From the NCBI GenBank assembly GCA_937899055.1, contig CALBPX010000115.1:1-36894 (forward strand): a stretch of DNA of 36,894 nucleotides, in the 5' to 3' direction. Of this stretch, positions 23,786-30,997 are shown piece after piece. This stretch comes from an uncultured Bacteroidales bacterium (lineage in GTDB: Bacteria; Bacteroidota; Bacteroidia; Bacteroidales; UBA932). The notes under the pieces were generated by a model. That model worked only from the letters and a program-made list of their open reading frames with translations. It was not told the origin of the DNA and made no database searches. Position numbers and translations under genes: made by a program. Position 1 is the stretch's first letter; each line of letters starts with the position of its first letter.

Positions 23786-24607
23786 ATGGAGCCCATTGAC
23801 CTTAAACAAGTTATAAAAGACAAGAATCCCAAACTGGCAAAATGGCTGCCGGGCTTTGTCATCTGGATTCTTGGCCGGATAATACATATCAAGGAAATTA
23901 ACAAGATACTGTCTGAGAGCGGCCACCTCAAGGGCGTGGATTTTGCCGATGCCGTACTCAAATACCTCAACGACAAGGCTGAGGTCAAGGTTCTCCATCC
24001 GGAAAAATTTCCGCAGAATGCAAGGTTTGTGTTTGTTTCCAACCATCCGCTGGGCGGGCTGGACGGCATGATCATAGCCTCCGAACTGAACCGCAAATTT
24101 GGGCCTTCTAAATTTTTGGTCAACGATATCCTGATGAATGTAAAGCCGTTGGAAGACATCTTTGTTCCGGTCAACAATCTTGGCACAGCAGGCGAAAAGC
24201 AGGTTCACGGAGTAATAGACCTCTACAATTCCAACTACCATGTCCTCAACTTTCCGGCCGGAGCCTGCTCCCGTCTGATCAAGGGCAAGATTCAGGACCT
24301 GCCCTGGAAGAAGAGCTTTGTCCGCCAGGCAGTAAGTAGCCAAAGATACATAGTGCCCATGCATTTCAAGGGGCGCAACTCGGGGCTCTTCTACTGGTCT
24401 TCCAAGATAAGGATGGCCTTGGGCATCAAGTCTTTCATAGAGATGATACTCCTCCCGAGGGAAATGTTCCGCCAGAAGAACAAGACCTACATCCTTACGG
24501 TTGGAGACCCTATATCCCCGCAGGAGATATCTGAGTCTAAAGAAAGCATGCAGCAGTGGTGCGATAAAATAAGAAACCTCGTTTACAGTTATGGAAACAG
24601 TAATTAA
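23786..24607 (+). CDS. glsA: Lysophospholipid-acyltransferase-like O-acyltransferase (GlsA-like)
   Basis: Predicted second enzyme of glycine (amino acid) lipid synthesis, O-acylating N-acyl-3-hydroxyacyl glycine at the membrane. The PlsC-type motif is SNHPLGGLDG (His87, Asp93), with LNFPAGACSR (154-163) as the second block; a hydrophobic helix (about 22-33) may dock at the membrane. At 273 aa it matches the GlsA/OlsA-like proteins of Bacteroides. It overlaps the next gene by 17 bp, and that gene is the matching GNAT N-acyltransferase, which strongly supports the assignment. Confidence 0.85.
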   Translation: MEPIDLKQVIKDKNPKLAKWLPGFVIWILGRIIHIKEINKILSESGHLKGVDFADAVLKYLNDKAEVKVLHPEKFPQNARFVFVSNHPLGGLDGMIIASELNRKFGPSKFLVNDILMNVKPLEDIFVPVNNLGTAGEKQVHGVIDLYNSNYHVLNFPAGACSRLIKGKIQDLPWKKSFVRQAVSSQRYIVPMHFKGRNSGLFYWSSKIRMALGIKSFIEMILLPREMFRQKNKTYILTVGDPISPQEISESKESMQQWCDKIRNLVYSYGNSN

Positions 24608-25562
24608 GGCTATAGACAGAGACCTCATAAAGAGAGAATTGACTTTCGACAAGTTCATAGGTCAGACCCGCAAGGGAAACAATCTGATCTTTGAAGTTAC
24701 GGCCAAGGACTCTCCTTTCACAATGAGAGAAATCGGACGCCTGAGAGAAATTTCCTTCAGGCTGGGCGGTGGCGGAACCGGCAAAAGCTGCGACATAGAC
24801 GAATTTGACACAGACCCTTACGACGCATATCATCAGCTCATCGTTTGGGACAAAGACGATCAGGAAATCATCGGAGGCTACAGGTACATAGTATGCAGCG
24901 CCCTTCCAACACACAAAATGGCAACCACGGAAATCCTCTCGTTCTCAGACAAGTTCAAAAACGAATACCTGCCCTGGACCATAGAACTCGGACGGTCTTT
25001 CATCCAGCCCAACTACCAGAGCGCAAACCTCAGGCGCAAGAGCATCTTTGCCCTCGACAACCTCTGGGACGGCCTGGGGGCTCTTGTGGCCAAATACGAA
25101 AACATCAGGTATTTCTTTGGAAAGGTTACCATGTACACCGGCTACAACAGCAGGGCAAGAAACATACTGCTGAACTTCCTCCACAAGTATTTTCCCGATC
25201 CGGAACACCTTGTTACGGCCAGTCATCCATTGGATTTCAACCTCAACGACCCCTACATCAGCTCCCTATTTGAAGGGCTGGAATACAAAGACGCGCTCAA
25301 GGTCCTGCAAAAAGAACTCAAAGCCAACGGAGAAAACATTCCGCCGCTGATTCACTCATATATGAACCTTTCGCCGTCTATGAAGGTGTTCGACACCGCC
25401 ATCAACGACTTTTTTGGAGGAGTGGAAGAAACCGGCATCCTGATTAAGATATCCGACATCTACCCTGAAAAGATAGACCGCCATGTAAAGCCCATACTCA
25501 AATGGGCCCTGGATACAAAAAACAAGTGGTGGAGAAAGCTTAAAAAGCGTACCAACCGATAG
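24591..25562 (+). CDS. glsB: GNAT-like N-acyltransferase (GlsB/OlsB-like)
   Basis: Predicted first enzyme of glycine lipid synthesis, transferring a 3-hydroxyacyl chain to the amine of glycine. The protein (323 aa) shows the hemolysin/OlsB type acyltransferase pattern: GRLREISFRLGGGGTGKSCD (47-66), DEFDTDPYDAYHQLIVWD, GGYRYIV, WTIELGRSFIQPNYQ and later FFGKVTMYTGYN. The start at 24591 overlaps the end of glsA by 17 bp in another frame, typical of coupled genes. Its 3' end overlaps the convergent SPOR gene by 23 bp. In Bacteroides thetaiotaomicron the pair is adjacent and important in stress survival; here that is inferred from homology only. Confidence 0.85.
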   Translation: METVIKAIDRDLIKRELTFDKFIGQTRKGNNLIFEVTAKDSPFTMREIGRLREISFRLGGGGTGKSCDIDEFDTDPYDAYHQLIVWDKDDQEIIGGYRYIVCSALPTHKMATTEILSFSDKFKNEYLPWTIELGRSFIQPNYQSANLRRKSIFALDNLWDGLGALVAKYENIRYFFGKVTMYTGYNSRARNILLNFLHKYFPDPEHLVTASHPLDFNLNDPYISSLFEGLEYKDALKVLQKELKANGENIPPLIHSYMNLSPSMKVFDTAINDFFGGVEETGILIKISDIYPEKIDRHVKPILKWALDTKNKWWRKLKKRTNR

Positions 25563-26028
25563 TTGACTTGATGACTTTGGCCTGCTTGTAGGTTGGCTGA
25601 AGCTCGTACAGAACCTTCATGGCATCCGTCTTGGTACGGAAATCTCCGACATGCACCATAAAGAAAGGCGTCTTGAAAGACCTGTAAACATTCAGATGAG
25701 GATATTTGCTCTTGAGAGTTCCGGCTATGCCTGAGGAAGCGCCCCTGGCCTCTTTGGAGTTTGAAGAATACACCAGAATCTTGAAACCGTTGGCCTTCTT
25801 GCCGCTGCGGCTTGCCATATATCTTTCAAAAGAGGTCTTTGTCTGAGGAGTCTGGTCTATTACGGCACTCCCTCCGGATGCAGAAGAAAGGACCGAAAAC
25901 ACAGACTTGTTAATCAAAGAAGAATCTAAAGCTCCTATGTAAGGAGCCTCTGTCTTTGTGGTATCCTGCGCCCTGAGAACGGCTGCCGGCAGCAGGACAA
26001 TGAGAATTATCAGCAAAGATCTTTTCAT
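25540..26028 (-). CDS. Secreted SPOR-domain protein
   Basis: 162 aa. Sec signal MKRSLLIILIVLLPAAVLRAQ, a Ser/Thr-rich linker (about 22-80) and a C-terminal SPOR-like domain (about 82-160: GFKILVYSSN, LKSKYPHLNVYRSFKTPFFMVHVGDF, TKTDAMKVLYELQPTYKQAKVI). SPOR domains bind denuded septal peptidoglycan, so a cell-envelope role is likely. A -7 box lies only 5 nt before the ATG. The 3' ends of this gene and glsB overlap by 23 bp on opposite strands. Confidence 0.88.
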   Translation of the reverse strand: MKRSLLIILIVLLPAAVLRAQDTTKTEAPYIGALDSSLINKSVFSVLSSASGGSAVIDQTPQTKTSFERYMASRSGKKANGFKILVYSSNSKEARGASSGIAGTLKSKYPHLNVYRSFKTPFFMVHVGDFRTKTDAMKVLYELQPTYKQAKVIKSTIGWYAF

Positions 26029-26033
26029 ATCGG

Positions 26034-26041
26034 CAAAATTA
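26034..26041 (-). promoter_or_regulatory. -7 box 5 nt before the SPOR gene
   Basis: Minus strand TAATTTTG, exact TAnnTTTG match, then CCGAT and the ATG at 26028. Essentially no leader would be left. It sits inside the 24-bp gap to the stop of the LEA-like gene. Confidence 0.55.
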
Positions 26042-26052
26042 TCCTAACCTTT

Positions 26053-26547
26053 TTACAGTTCTTTTTCCATCATCGATTTCACATCCAGACCTTTTTTCTT
26101 GTAGGTCACCTTTACAAGCCCGCTGGAAACATCTGCCTGAATGTCTATTGTGTAGTCTCCAAATTTCAGGCCGCGGTCTTTGGCCAGGCTTTCTATGAAG
26201 TTGAGCGGATTGTCCAGAGTTACCCTTACGGTTATCTTGCTCTCCGATACGCTCTTTGGCTCCAGCTTAATTACATCGTCTGAAGAAAAAGTTGCCACCT
26301 GCTCACTTTTCCGGTATATGGTTCCCTTGATGTTTTCCGCCTTGAAGCGCTGAACGGCTGGGTTTTCTATTTCTACGGCCATTACAGCATCTACGCTGCG
26401 CAACGACGAAAGGCGCATGTTTTCCAACCTCACATCCTTAACGTCGATGTCTTTGTAGGTCTTTGAGCATGAGACGGAAAATACCGCCGCTGCAACCAAG
26501 GCAGACATCGTCAGAAACAACCTGTGAACCGTTATTGATACACGCAT
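26053..26547 (-). CDS. LEA14-like (water stress/hypersensitive type) lipoprotein
   Basis: 164 aa. Signal peptide with lipobox SVSC (Cys27) followed by one LEA_2-like beta-sandwich: IDVKDVRLENMRLSSLRSVD, MAVEIENPAVQRFKAENIKG, TIYRKSEQVATFSSDDVIKL and SKITVRVTLDNPL. Such proteins are common envelope lipoproteins in Bacteroidetes with no firm function. The ATG at 26547 is chosen because the -7 box at 26587-26594 makes the upstream ATG (26589) unavailable. Divergent from miaB. Confidence 0.8.
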   Translation of the reverse strand: MRVSITVHRLFLTMSALVAAAVFSVSCSKTYKDIDVKDVRLENMRLSSLRSVDAVMAVEIENPAVQRFKAENIKGTIYRKSEQVATFSSDDVIKLEPKSVSESKITVRVTLDNPLNFIESLAKDRGLKFGDYTIDIQADVSSGLVKVTYKKKGLDVKSMMEKEL

Positions 26548-26586
26548 GGCTCCGAATGTTTTGTTCAGGAAAATTTTCAACAGATG

Positions 26587-26594
26587 CAAATGTA
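26587..26594 (-). promoter_or_regulatory. -7 promoter box of the LEA-like gene
   Basis: Minus strand TACATTTG, exact TAnnTTTG match, 39 nt before the ATG at 26547; it overlaps the upstream ATG at 26589 and so decides the start. Confidence 0.6.
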
Positions 26595-26634
26595 AGAAAT
26601 TTTATCCATACCTCTCTGCTCGGCATTTTTCCAT

Positions 26635-26642
26635 TATCTTTG
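26635..26642 (+). promoter_or_regulatory. -7 box 8 nt before the miaB ATG
   Basis: TATCTTTG, exact match, then CAAGAGCA and ATG at 26651. It shows that longer in-frame starts at 26546 are wrong and that the leader is only a few nt. Confidence 0.65.
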
Positions 26643-26650
26643 CAAGAGCA

Positions 26651-28126
26651 ATGGAACTCAAGATTTACATAGAGACTTACGGGTGCCAGATGAACGTAAA
26701 CGATTCTGAGGTTGCCATGTCTATTCTCCAAAAGGCAGGTTGCAGCCTGGTTTCAGACATCGCTGAGGCAGATGTCATACTCGTCAACACCTGCTCCGTA
26801 AGAGACAATGCCGAAAAGCGCGTACTTGGCAGATTGGATGTGTTCCGTCTGGAAAAGAAAAAGCGGCCTTCGGTCATTGTGGGCATACTCGGATGCATGG
26901 CCCAGAGGCTCAAGGAAGAGCTCCTGAAAAACGGCAATGTAGATTTTACCATAGGTCCGGACTCCTACCGAAGCCTGCCGGCTGTAATCTCCTACATCAG
27001 AGACAAAGGCGGCAAGATGACCGAAACCCAGCTTTCCAAGGTAGAAACCTATGCCGATATAGGGCCTGTAAGAATGGCGTCCAACGGAGTTTCCGCCTTC
27101 ATCTCAATAATGAGGGGCTGTAACAACATGTGCTCCTACTGCATAGTTCCTTTCACACGCGGAAGAGAACGCAGCCGCAATCCCAAAAGCATTGTTGCCG
27201 AAGCAGAAAAACTCGTAAAAGACGGGTATAAGGAGGTTACCCTGCTGGGCCAGAACGTAGATTCCTACAACTGGGTAAATCCAGAGAACCCTACAGAAAA
27301 AGTCAACTTTGCCCAGCTTCTGGAACTTGTAGCCCTGGCCTGCCCAAAGATGAGAATCCGCTTCCAGACATCCCATCCAAAAGACATCCGTCGCGGAGTA
27401 TTATACACCATGGCAATGTACCCCAATATCTGCCCTCACATACATCTTCCGGTCCAGAGCGGCAGCAACAGCATGCTCCAGAAGATGAACCGCAAATACA
27501 CCCGTGAAGAATATCTGGAAAAGATTAAGGCCATAAGAGAAATCATTCCGGACTGCGCCATTACCACAGACATTATTGCAGGCTTCTGCTCTGAAACTGA
27601 AGAAGACCACAGGCAGACCCTGAGTCTGATGGAAGAAGTTGGCTACGACAGTGCCTTCATGTTCCAGTATTCGCAGAGGCCCGGCACTCTGGCAGACCGC
27701 AAATATCCGGACGATGTGCCCGCAGCCGTAAAGACAGAGCGTCTGAACCAGATAATTGAGCTCCAGAACCGCCTGAGCCTCTCCTCCAACCAAAAATGCA
27801 TTGGGCAAACCTACGAAGTTCTGGTAGAAGGCCCCTCCAAGCGTTCACCAGACCAGATGACCGGCCGTACTCCCCAGAACAAGTTCTGCGTCTTTGATGC
27901 CGAAAGTTCAAAACCCGGAGACATTGTCCATGTCAAGATCCTGACCTGCTCTCAGGCAACCCTTATGGGAAAGATTGTTGAACAGAAAAAGACAATCCTG
28001 GAAAAGATAGACGAGGCCGAAATGCAAATAGGCGAAAAAATAGGAGAAAGCCTGACGGAAATCAAGAACAAGATAATAGGCCGCAAGAACAAATACCACA
28101 GACCAGGCAAAAAGGGCAACATATAG
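26651..28126 (+). CDS. miaB: tRNA-2-methylthio-N6-dimethylallyladenosine synthase MiaB
   Basis: Radical SAM methylthiotransferase acting on isopentenyl-A37 of tRNAs that read UNN codons. From ATG 26651 (MELKIYIETYGCQMN) 491 aa. N-terminal domain cysteines Cys12, Cys48 (NTCSVR) and Cys82 (GCMAQR) bind the auxiliary cluster; radical SAM cysteines are Cys157, Cys161 and Cys164 (MRGCNNMCSYCIVPF). FQTSHPKD and HLPVQSGS follow, then a TRAM domain (about 375-440). About 45 residues of charged, probably helical sequence extend past the TRAM domain. The start is set by the -7 box 8 nt upstream. Confidence 0.96.
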   Translation: MELKIYIETYGCQMNVNDSEVAMSILQKAGCSLVSDIAEADVILVNTCSVRDNAEKRVLGRLDVFRLEKKKRPSVIVGILGCMAQRLKEELLKNGNVDFTIGPDSYRSLPAVISYIRDKGGKMTETQLSKVETYADIGPVRMASNGVSAFISIMRGCNNMCSYCIVPFTRGRERSRNPKSIVAEAEKLVKDGYKEVTLLGQNVDSYNWVNPENPTEKVNFAQLLELVALACPKMRIRFQTSHPKDIRRGVLYTMAMYPNICPHIHLPVQSGSNSMLQKMNRKYTREEYLEKIKAIREIIPDCAITTDIIAGFCSETEEDHRQTLSLMEEVGYDSAFMFQYSQRPGTLADRKYPDDVPAAVKTERLNQIIELQNRLSLSSNQKCIGQTYEVLVEGPSKRSPDQMTGRTPQNKFCVFDAESSKPGDIVHVKILTCSQATLMGKIVEQKKTILEKIDEAEMQIGEKIGESLTEIKNKIIGRKNKYHRPGKKGNI

Positions 28127-28229
28127 ACCTTAACACTTCATATAAGGCCGCCGCTGCAAGCCTACCACCTGATTATCTTGCAGGGGCAATTTTGCAACTC
28201 CCATATATCCGCCATTATATTTTTTTGCA

Positions 28230-28237
28230 TATCTTTG
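28230..28237 (+). promoter_or_regulatory. -7 promoter box of tRNA-Leu
   Basis: TATCTTTG, exact match, 16 nt before the first base of the tRNA. The gap 28127-28229 otherwise shows nothing recognisable. Confidence 0.7.
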
Positions 28238-28253
28238 CAGTCCTGTTTGAGAT

Positions 28254-28337
28254 GCCCGGATGGCGGAATTGGTAGACGCGCTGGTCTCAAACACCAGTGG
28301 GGTAAAACCTGTGCCGGTTCGATCCCGGCTCCGGGTA
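28254..28337 (+). tRNA. tRNA-Leu (CAA)
   Basis: 84-nt class II tRNA: acceptor GCCCGGA with TCCGGGT (G1-U72 wobble), D arm with AATTGGTAGACGCG, anticodon stem CTGGT/ACCAG around CTCAAAC (anticodon CAA), long variable arm, T arm with GGTTCGATCC, discriminator A. CCA is not encoded. Reads UUG codons. Confidence 0.97.
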
Positions 28338-28349
28338 CTGAATTGAAGT

Positions 28350-28379
28350 CCTCTGAATTTCAGAGGGCTTTTCTTTTTT
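28350..28379 (+). terminator. Intrinsic terminator after tRNA-Leu
   Basis: CCTCTGA (28350-28356), loop ATT, TCAGAGG (28360-28366), then GCTTTTCTTTTTT. Confidence 0.85.
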
Positions 28380-28443
28380 ACACCCCTGCAATTGCCCGGC
28401 TTCCTGAAATATCAAATCAAGCATGGTAAAAAGATGAAAATTG

Positions 28444-28473
28444 TTGCAGGTTTGAAAGATTTGATTACATTTG
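28444..28473 (+). promoter_or_regulatory. Promoter of a candidate small RNA
   Basis: TTG (28444-28446), 19 nt, then TACATTTG (28466-28473): both elements match the Bacteroidetes consensus with standard spacing. No plus-strand gene follows. Confidence 0.6.
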
Positions 28474-28476
28474 CAT

Positions 28477-28550
28477 TGTCATAATAATGACAAATCAGTA
28501 ACAATTAAAGGCAGGTATTTGGCCCTAAACAATACCTGCTTTGTTTTTTT
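28477..28550 (+). ncRNA. Candidate small RNA, about 73 nt
   Basis: Between the promoter at 28444-28473 and a U-tract lie two perfect hairpins: TTGTCAT/ATGACAA with loop AATA (28476-28493) and GCAGGTATT/AATACCTGC with an 11-nt loop (28511-28539), followed by TTTGTTTTTTT. The last hairpin is a textbook intrinsic terminator. The only ORF is ATGACAAATCAGTAA, four codons. There is no downstream gene on this strand, so an attenuator is unlikely. I do not recognise the family. Confidence 0.55.
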
Positions 28551-28649
28551 ACCCTAACCGAGGGGAGGTACTAAAAGGAGGAGGCCGAAGGTTCTTTACT
28601 ACCGAGCCAAATAGCCGTGCCCGCCAACTGTCTAATATACAGCATATTA

Positions 28650-28689
28650 TAAAATCTCCTATAGGCAAAAACGCATACAGGAGATTTTA
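28650..28689. terminator. 11-bp inverted repeat past the aminopeptidase gene
   Basis: TAAAATCTCCT (28650-28660) and AGGAGATTTTA (28679-28689) pair perfectly around an 18-nt loop that can add a short GC/GC pair. It lies 42 bp beyond the stop of the minus-strand gene ending at 28731 and is the best candidate for its terminator, although the U-tract on that side is only TTTTAT. Confidence 0.5.
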
Positions 28690-28730
28690 CATTTAGCTGT
28701 TCGTCAGCCATTTACGGGTCACGGCCAGAA

Positions 28731-30122
28731 TCAGCCTTTCATTGCTTCTTCTACTTCCTTAACGGTGATAGGAAGTCTCTTGGAGCCGAGCAGGCGGTTG
28801 CCGGTCTTGGTAATGAGGACATCATCCTCAAGACGGATTCCGCCAAAGTCGTAATAGTCTTTCAGCTTGGCAAAGTTGATGAACTGAGCGTTTATCTTCT
28901 CCTTCTTCCACTTTTCTATCAAAGCCGGTATGAAGTAAATGCCGGGTTCATCGGTAATTACATTACCTTCAACGAGTTTACGGGCCATGCGGAGGCTTCC
29001 GTAGCCGAACTTCTTGCTGCGTTTTGCGGCACTGCCGTAGCCTACATAATCTTCGCCATAGTTTTCCATGTCGTGTACGTCAAGGCCCATGTTGTGGCCC
29101 AGGCCGTGAGGCATGAACAGAGCCGGAGCACCGGCTTCAACAGCTTCGTCTATATCGCCCTTCATAAGCCCCAGAGCCTTCAGACGCTCGGCAAACAGGC
29201 GATAAACTGCCACGTGCACATCAAAGTAAGCAACACCCGGCTTTGCAAGCTGCAGGGCAAGATTGTTGGCATCGCAGACTATCTGGTATATCTCCTTCTG
29301 TTTGGTGGTAAACTTGCCGCTGCAAGGCATGGTACGGGTAAAATCAGAGCAGTAATTGTTGTTGTTTTCCGCTCCGGCATCTACCGTAAGCAACCTGCCC
29401 TTGGTAATGATTCCGCTGTGGTCGTGGTTGTGCAGGGTTTCGCCGTGCTGAGAAAGTATGGTGGCAAAGGAAACCATAGAGCCGTTGCTCATTGCAATTC
29501 CATCCATCATTCCGGCAAGAGTTTGCTCAGCGATGCCGGGCTTGCAGTTCTGCATTACAAAATAGTGCATTGCATAGCCTATGTCGCAGGCATGGTCGAT
29601 TTCTGCAATCTCATACTTGTCTTTCACTATCCTCTGCGATACGGCAGCCTGGATCAGCTTGACGGACTGATTCTTTGCAAGAGCGGCAACCGGAATGCCC
29701 AGCAAATCGCTGAGGAGGATCTTCACCTGGTAGCGGTAAGGGTTGACATAATGAATCTTACGGCCGGCCTTGATGGCTGCCTTAATGTACTTGGGAAGTT
29801 CGGAGAGCTTCTTGGTCTTTTCCACCCCTACCCTTGCTGCCTTGTCGGCAACGCTCCTCTGAGGGCCCATCCAGATGATGTCATCAATGGACACATCGTT
29901 TCCGAAAATTATGTCCTGATTCTTGTCAACATCTATAACGCCCACAAAATCAGGATCCTGAAGCCCGAAAAAATAAAGGAAAGTACTGTCCTGACGGTAC
30001 TTATAGCAGTTGTCTGCATAGTTGGCCGGAGCCTCACTGTTGCCCGGAATCAAAATGACCCCGCTTTCAACGTCTTTTGCAAGAAGCTGTCTTCTTGTCT
30101 GATAAACCTTTTTAGGAAACAT
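28731..30122 (-). CDS. Xaa-Pro aminopeptidase (M24B)
   Basis: Removes an N-terminal residue before proline; dinuclear manganese enzyme with pita-bread fold. 463 aa with an AMP_N domain (about 1-135; RQDSTFLYFFG is typical) and the M24 domain. All five metal ligands are visible: Asp248 (TVDAGAE), Asp260 (SDFTRT), His343 (HGLGHNMGLDVHD), Glu392 (TDEPGIY) and Glu432 (IRLEDD). No signal peptide, so cytoplasmic. It starts 4 bp after the DUF4251-like gene and is probably in one operon with it. Confidence 0.95.
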   Translation of the reverse strand: MFPKKVYQTRRQLLAKDVESGVILIPGNSEAPANYADNCYKYRQDSTFLYFFGLQDPDFVGVIDVDKNQDIIFGNDVSIDDIIWMGPQRSVADKAARVGVEKTKKLSELPKYIKAAIKAGRKIHYVNPYRYQVKILLSDLLGIPVAALAKNQSVKLIQAAVSQRIVKDKYEIAEIDHACDIGYAMHYFVMQNCKPGIAEQTLAGMMDGIAMSNGSMVSFATILSQHGETLHNHDHSGIITKGRLLTVDAGAENNNNYCSDFTRTMPCSGKFTTKQKEIYQIVCDANNLALQLAKPGVAYFDVHVAVYRLFAERLKALGLMKGDIDEAVEAGAPALFMPHGLGHNMGLDVHDMENYGEDYVGYGSAAKRSKKFGYGSLRMARKLVEGNVITDEPGIYFIPALIEKWKKEKINAQFINFAKLKDYYDFGGIRLEDDVLITKTGNRLLGSKRLPITVKEVEEAMKG

Positions 30123-30126
30123 AAGA

Positions 30127-30636
30127 CTACATAGGGCTGGATTTCTTATAGAAGCCGGCTACCTTTGAAGGAACGATAGGGCCCTGGAACTTGCGGACGG
30201 TTCCTGATGTAGGAGTGAAGATTACGTCAGCAATGTTTCCGCTGGCGGCACGCATGGTAATCTGATACTTGCCCTGGATGTATCTTCCCTGAACATTGAA
30301 GCTCATCTTGAGGTTTCCTTTCTTGTCAATCTTCTTGTCAAAATCCTTTACCTCTGCAACGAGTGTACGGCTGTCGCCACAAACCCTTGCTCCTTGTGCA
30401 AAGAAAGCGGTCTTTTCGTAGGAAATGAAAATTCCGTTGTCTGTAAGCTGGTTGTCTATACCGTCTGAATCAATGTAGGAAGTAGGTACGATAGCCCAGT
30501 CATTTTCCTCAATAGCCTTGATAGCGGTTTCGTTAAGAGCCTTGATCTGAGCTGCTTTTTCCTCCTTTGACAGTTTCTGTGCAAAGTTAGGAAGAGCAAT
30601 CATCAGTGCAACTGCAAGAATCAAAAATCTTTTCAT
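30127..30636 (-). CDS. Secreted DUF4251-like protein
   Basis: 169 aa from ATG 30636: Sec signal MKRFLILAVALMIALPNFAQ, a Lys/Glu/Ala-rich helix (about 22-45) and a beta-rich domain (NDWAIVPTSYIDSDG, GIFISYEKTAFFAQGAR, MSFNVQGRYIQGKYQITMRA). This pattern fits DUF4251, a periplasmic Bacteroidetes family of unknown function; I am moderately sure of the family. The longer ORF to 30822 passes through the -7 box at 30669-30676 and lacks a signal peptide, so the inner ATG is chosen. Followed 4 bp later by the aminopeptidase. Confidence 0.8.
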   Translation of the reverse strand: MKRFLILAVALMIALPNFAQKLSKEEKAAQIKALNETAIKAIEENDWAIVPTSYIDSDGIDNQLTDNGIFISYEKTAFFAQGARVCGDSRTLVAEVKDFDKKIDKKGNLKMSFNVQGRYIQGKYQITMRAASGNIADVIFTPTSGTVRKFQGPIVPSKVAGFYKKSSPM

Positions 30637-30668
30637 CTTATTATAGTTTTTAAAGTTAATTTCCAACG

Positions 30669-30676
30669 CAAATATA
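30669..30676 (-). promoter_or_regulatory. -7 promoter box of the DUF4251-like gene
   Basis: Minus strand TATATTTG, exact TAnnTTTG match, 32 nt before the ATG at 30636. Confidence 0.6.
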
Positions 30677-30762
30677 CACAATTTGTGAAACTTGTTCAAT
30701 CTTCTATAACCAACTGACTTCTGTATTCTCAAAATCCGTTCCATATTTGACAAACCCGGGCA

Positions 30763-30985
30763 ATGTTTCTGAAAGACAATTCTGAAATGTCGCTGGAAAT
30801 TCTGAAAAAAAAGACCGGCCAAAAGATATGGGAAGGCCCAAGAAAAAAGAAACCAGAGGAGATTATTGATAGGTTTAAAATAGAACTGAGGCTAAAAGGA
30901 AAGAGCCCGGTTCAATACCGAGCTCTATTCCAATCATAAGCCTCCAAAATAATGTTAAACCGTCCAACTTTTGGGGGTCACATCA
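30763..30985 (+). pseudogene. Remnant of an IS3-family insertion sequence (transposase C-terminus plus right end)
   Basis: A 58-codon ORF (30763-30939) ends with RLKGKSPVQYRALFQS, closely resembling the C-terminus of IS3/IS150-group OrfB transposases (consensus LKGLSPVxYR). Twenty-odd bases after its stop comes CCGTCCAACTTTTGGGGGTCA followed by CATCA (30960-30985), which has the form of the terminal inverted repeat of such elements (TGA...CCCC(A)AAAGTTGGAC read inward). The DDE catalytic core, OrfA and the left end are absent; the first 35 or so codons do not resemble transposase. The element is dead, lying between the DUF4251-like gene and the SusCD operon. The rest of the 30637-30762 gap holds only the promoter box. 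Confidence 0.75.
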
Positions 30986-30997
30986 TATGTGCAAATT

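Noticed and set aside
26546..26650. Upstream in-frame extension of miaB
   Set aside because: The stretch contains the miaB -7 box and the promoter of the divergent gene, and MELKIYIETYGC is the family start.
29073..30134. Plus-strand ORF of 353 codons opposite the Xaa-Pro aminopeptidase
   Set aside because: The aminopeptidase has all five metal ligands; this is a shadow frame.
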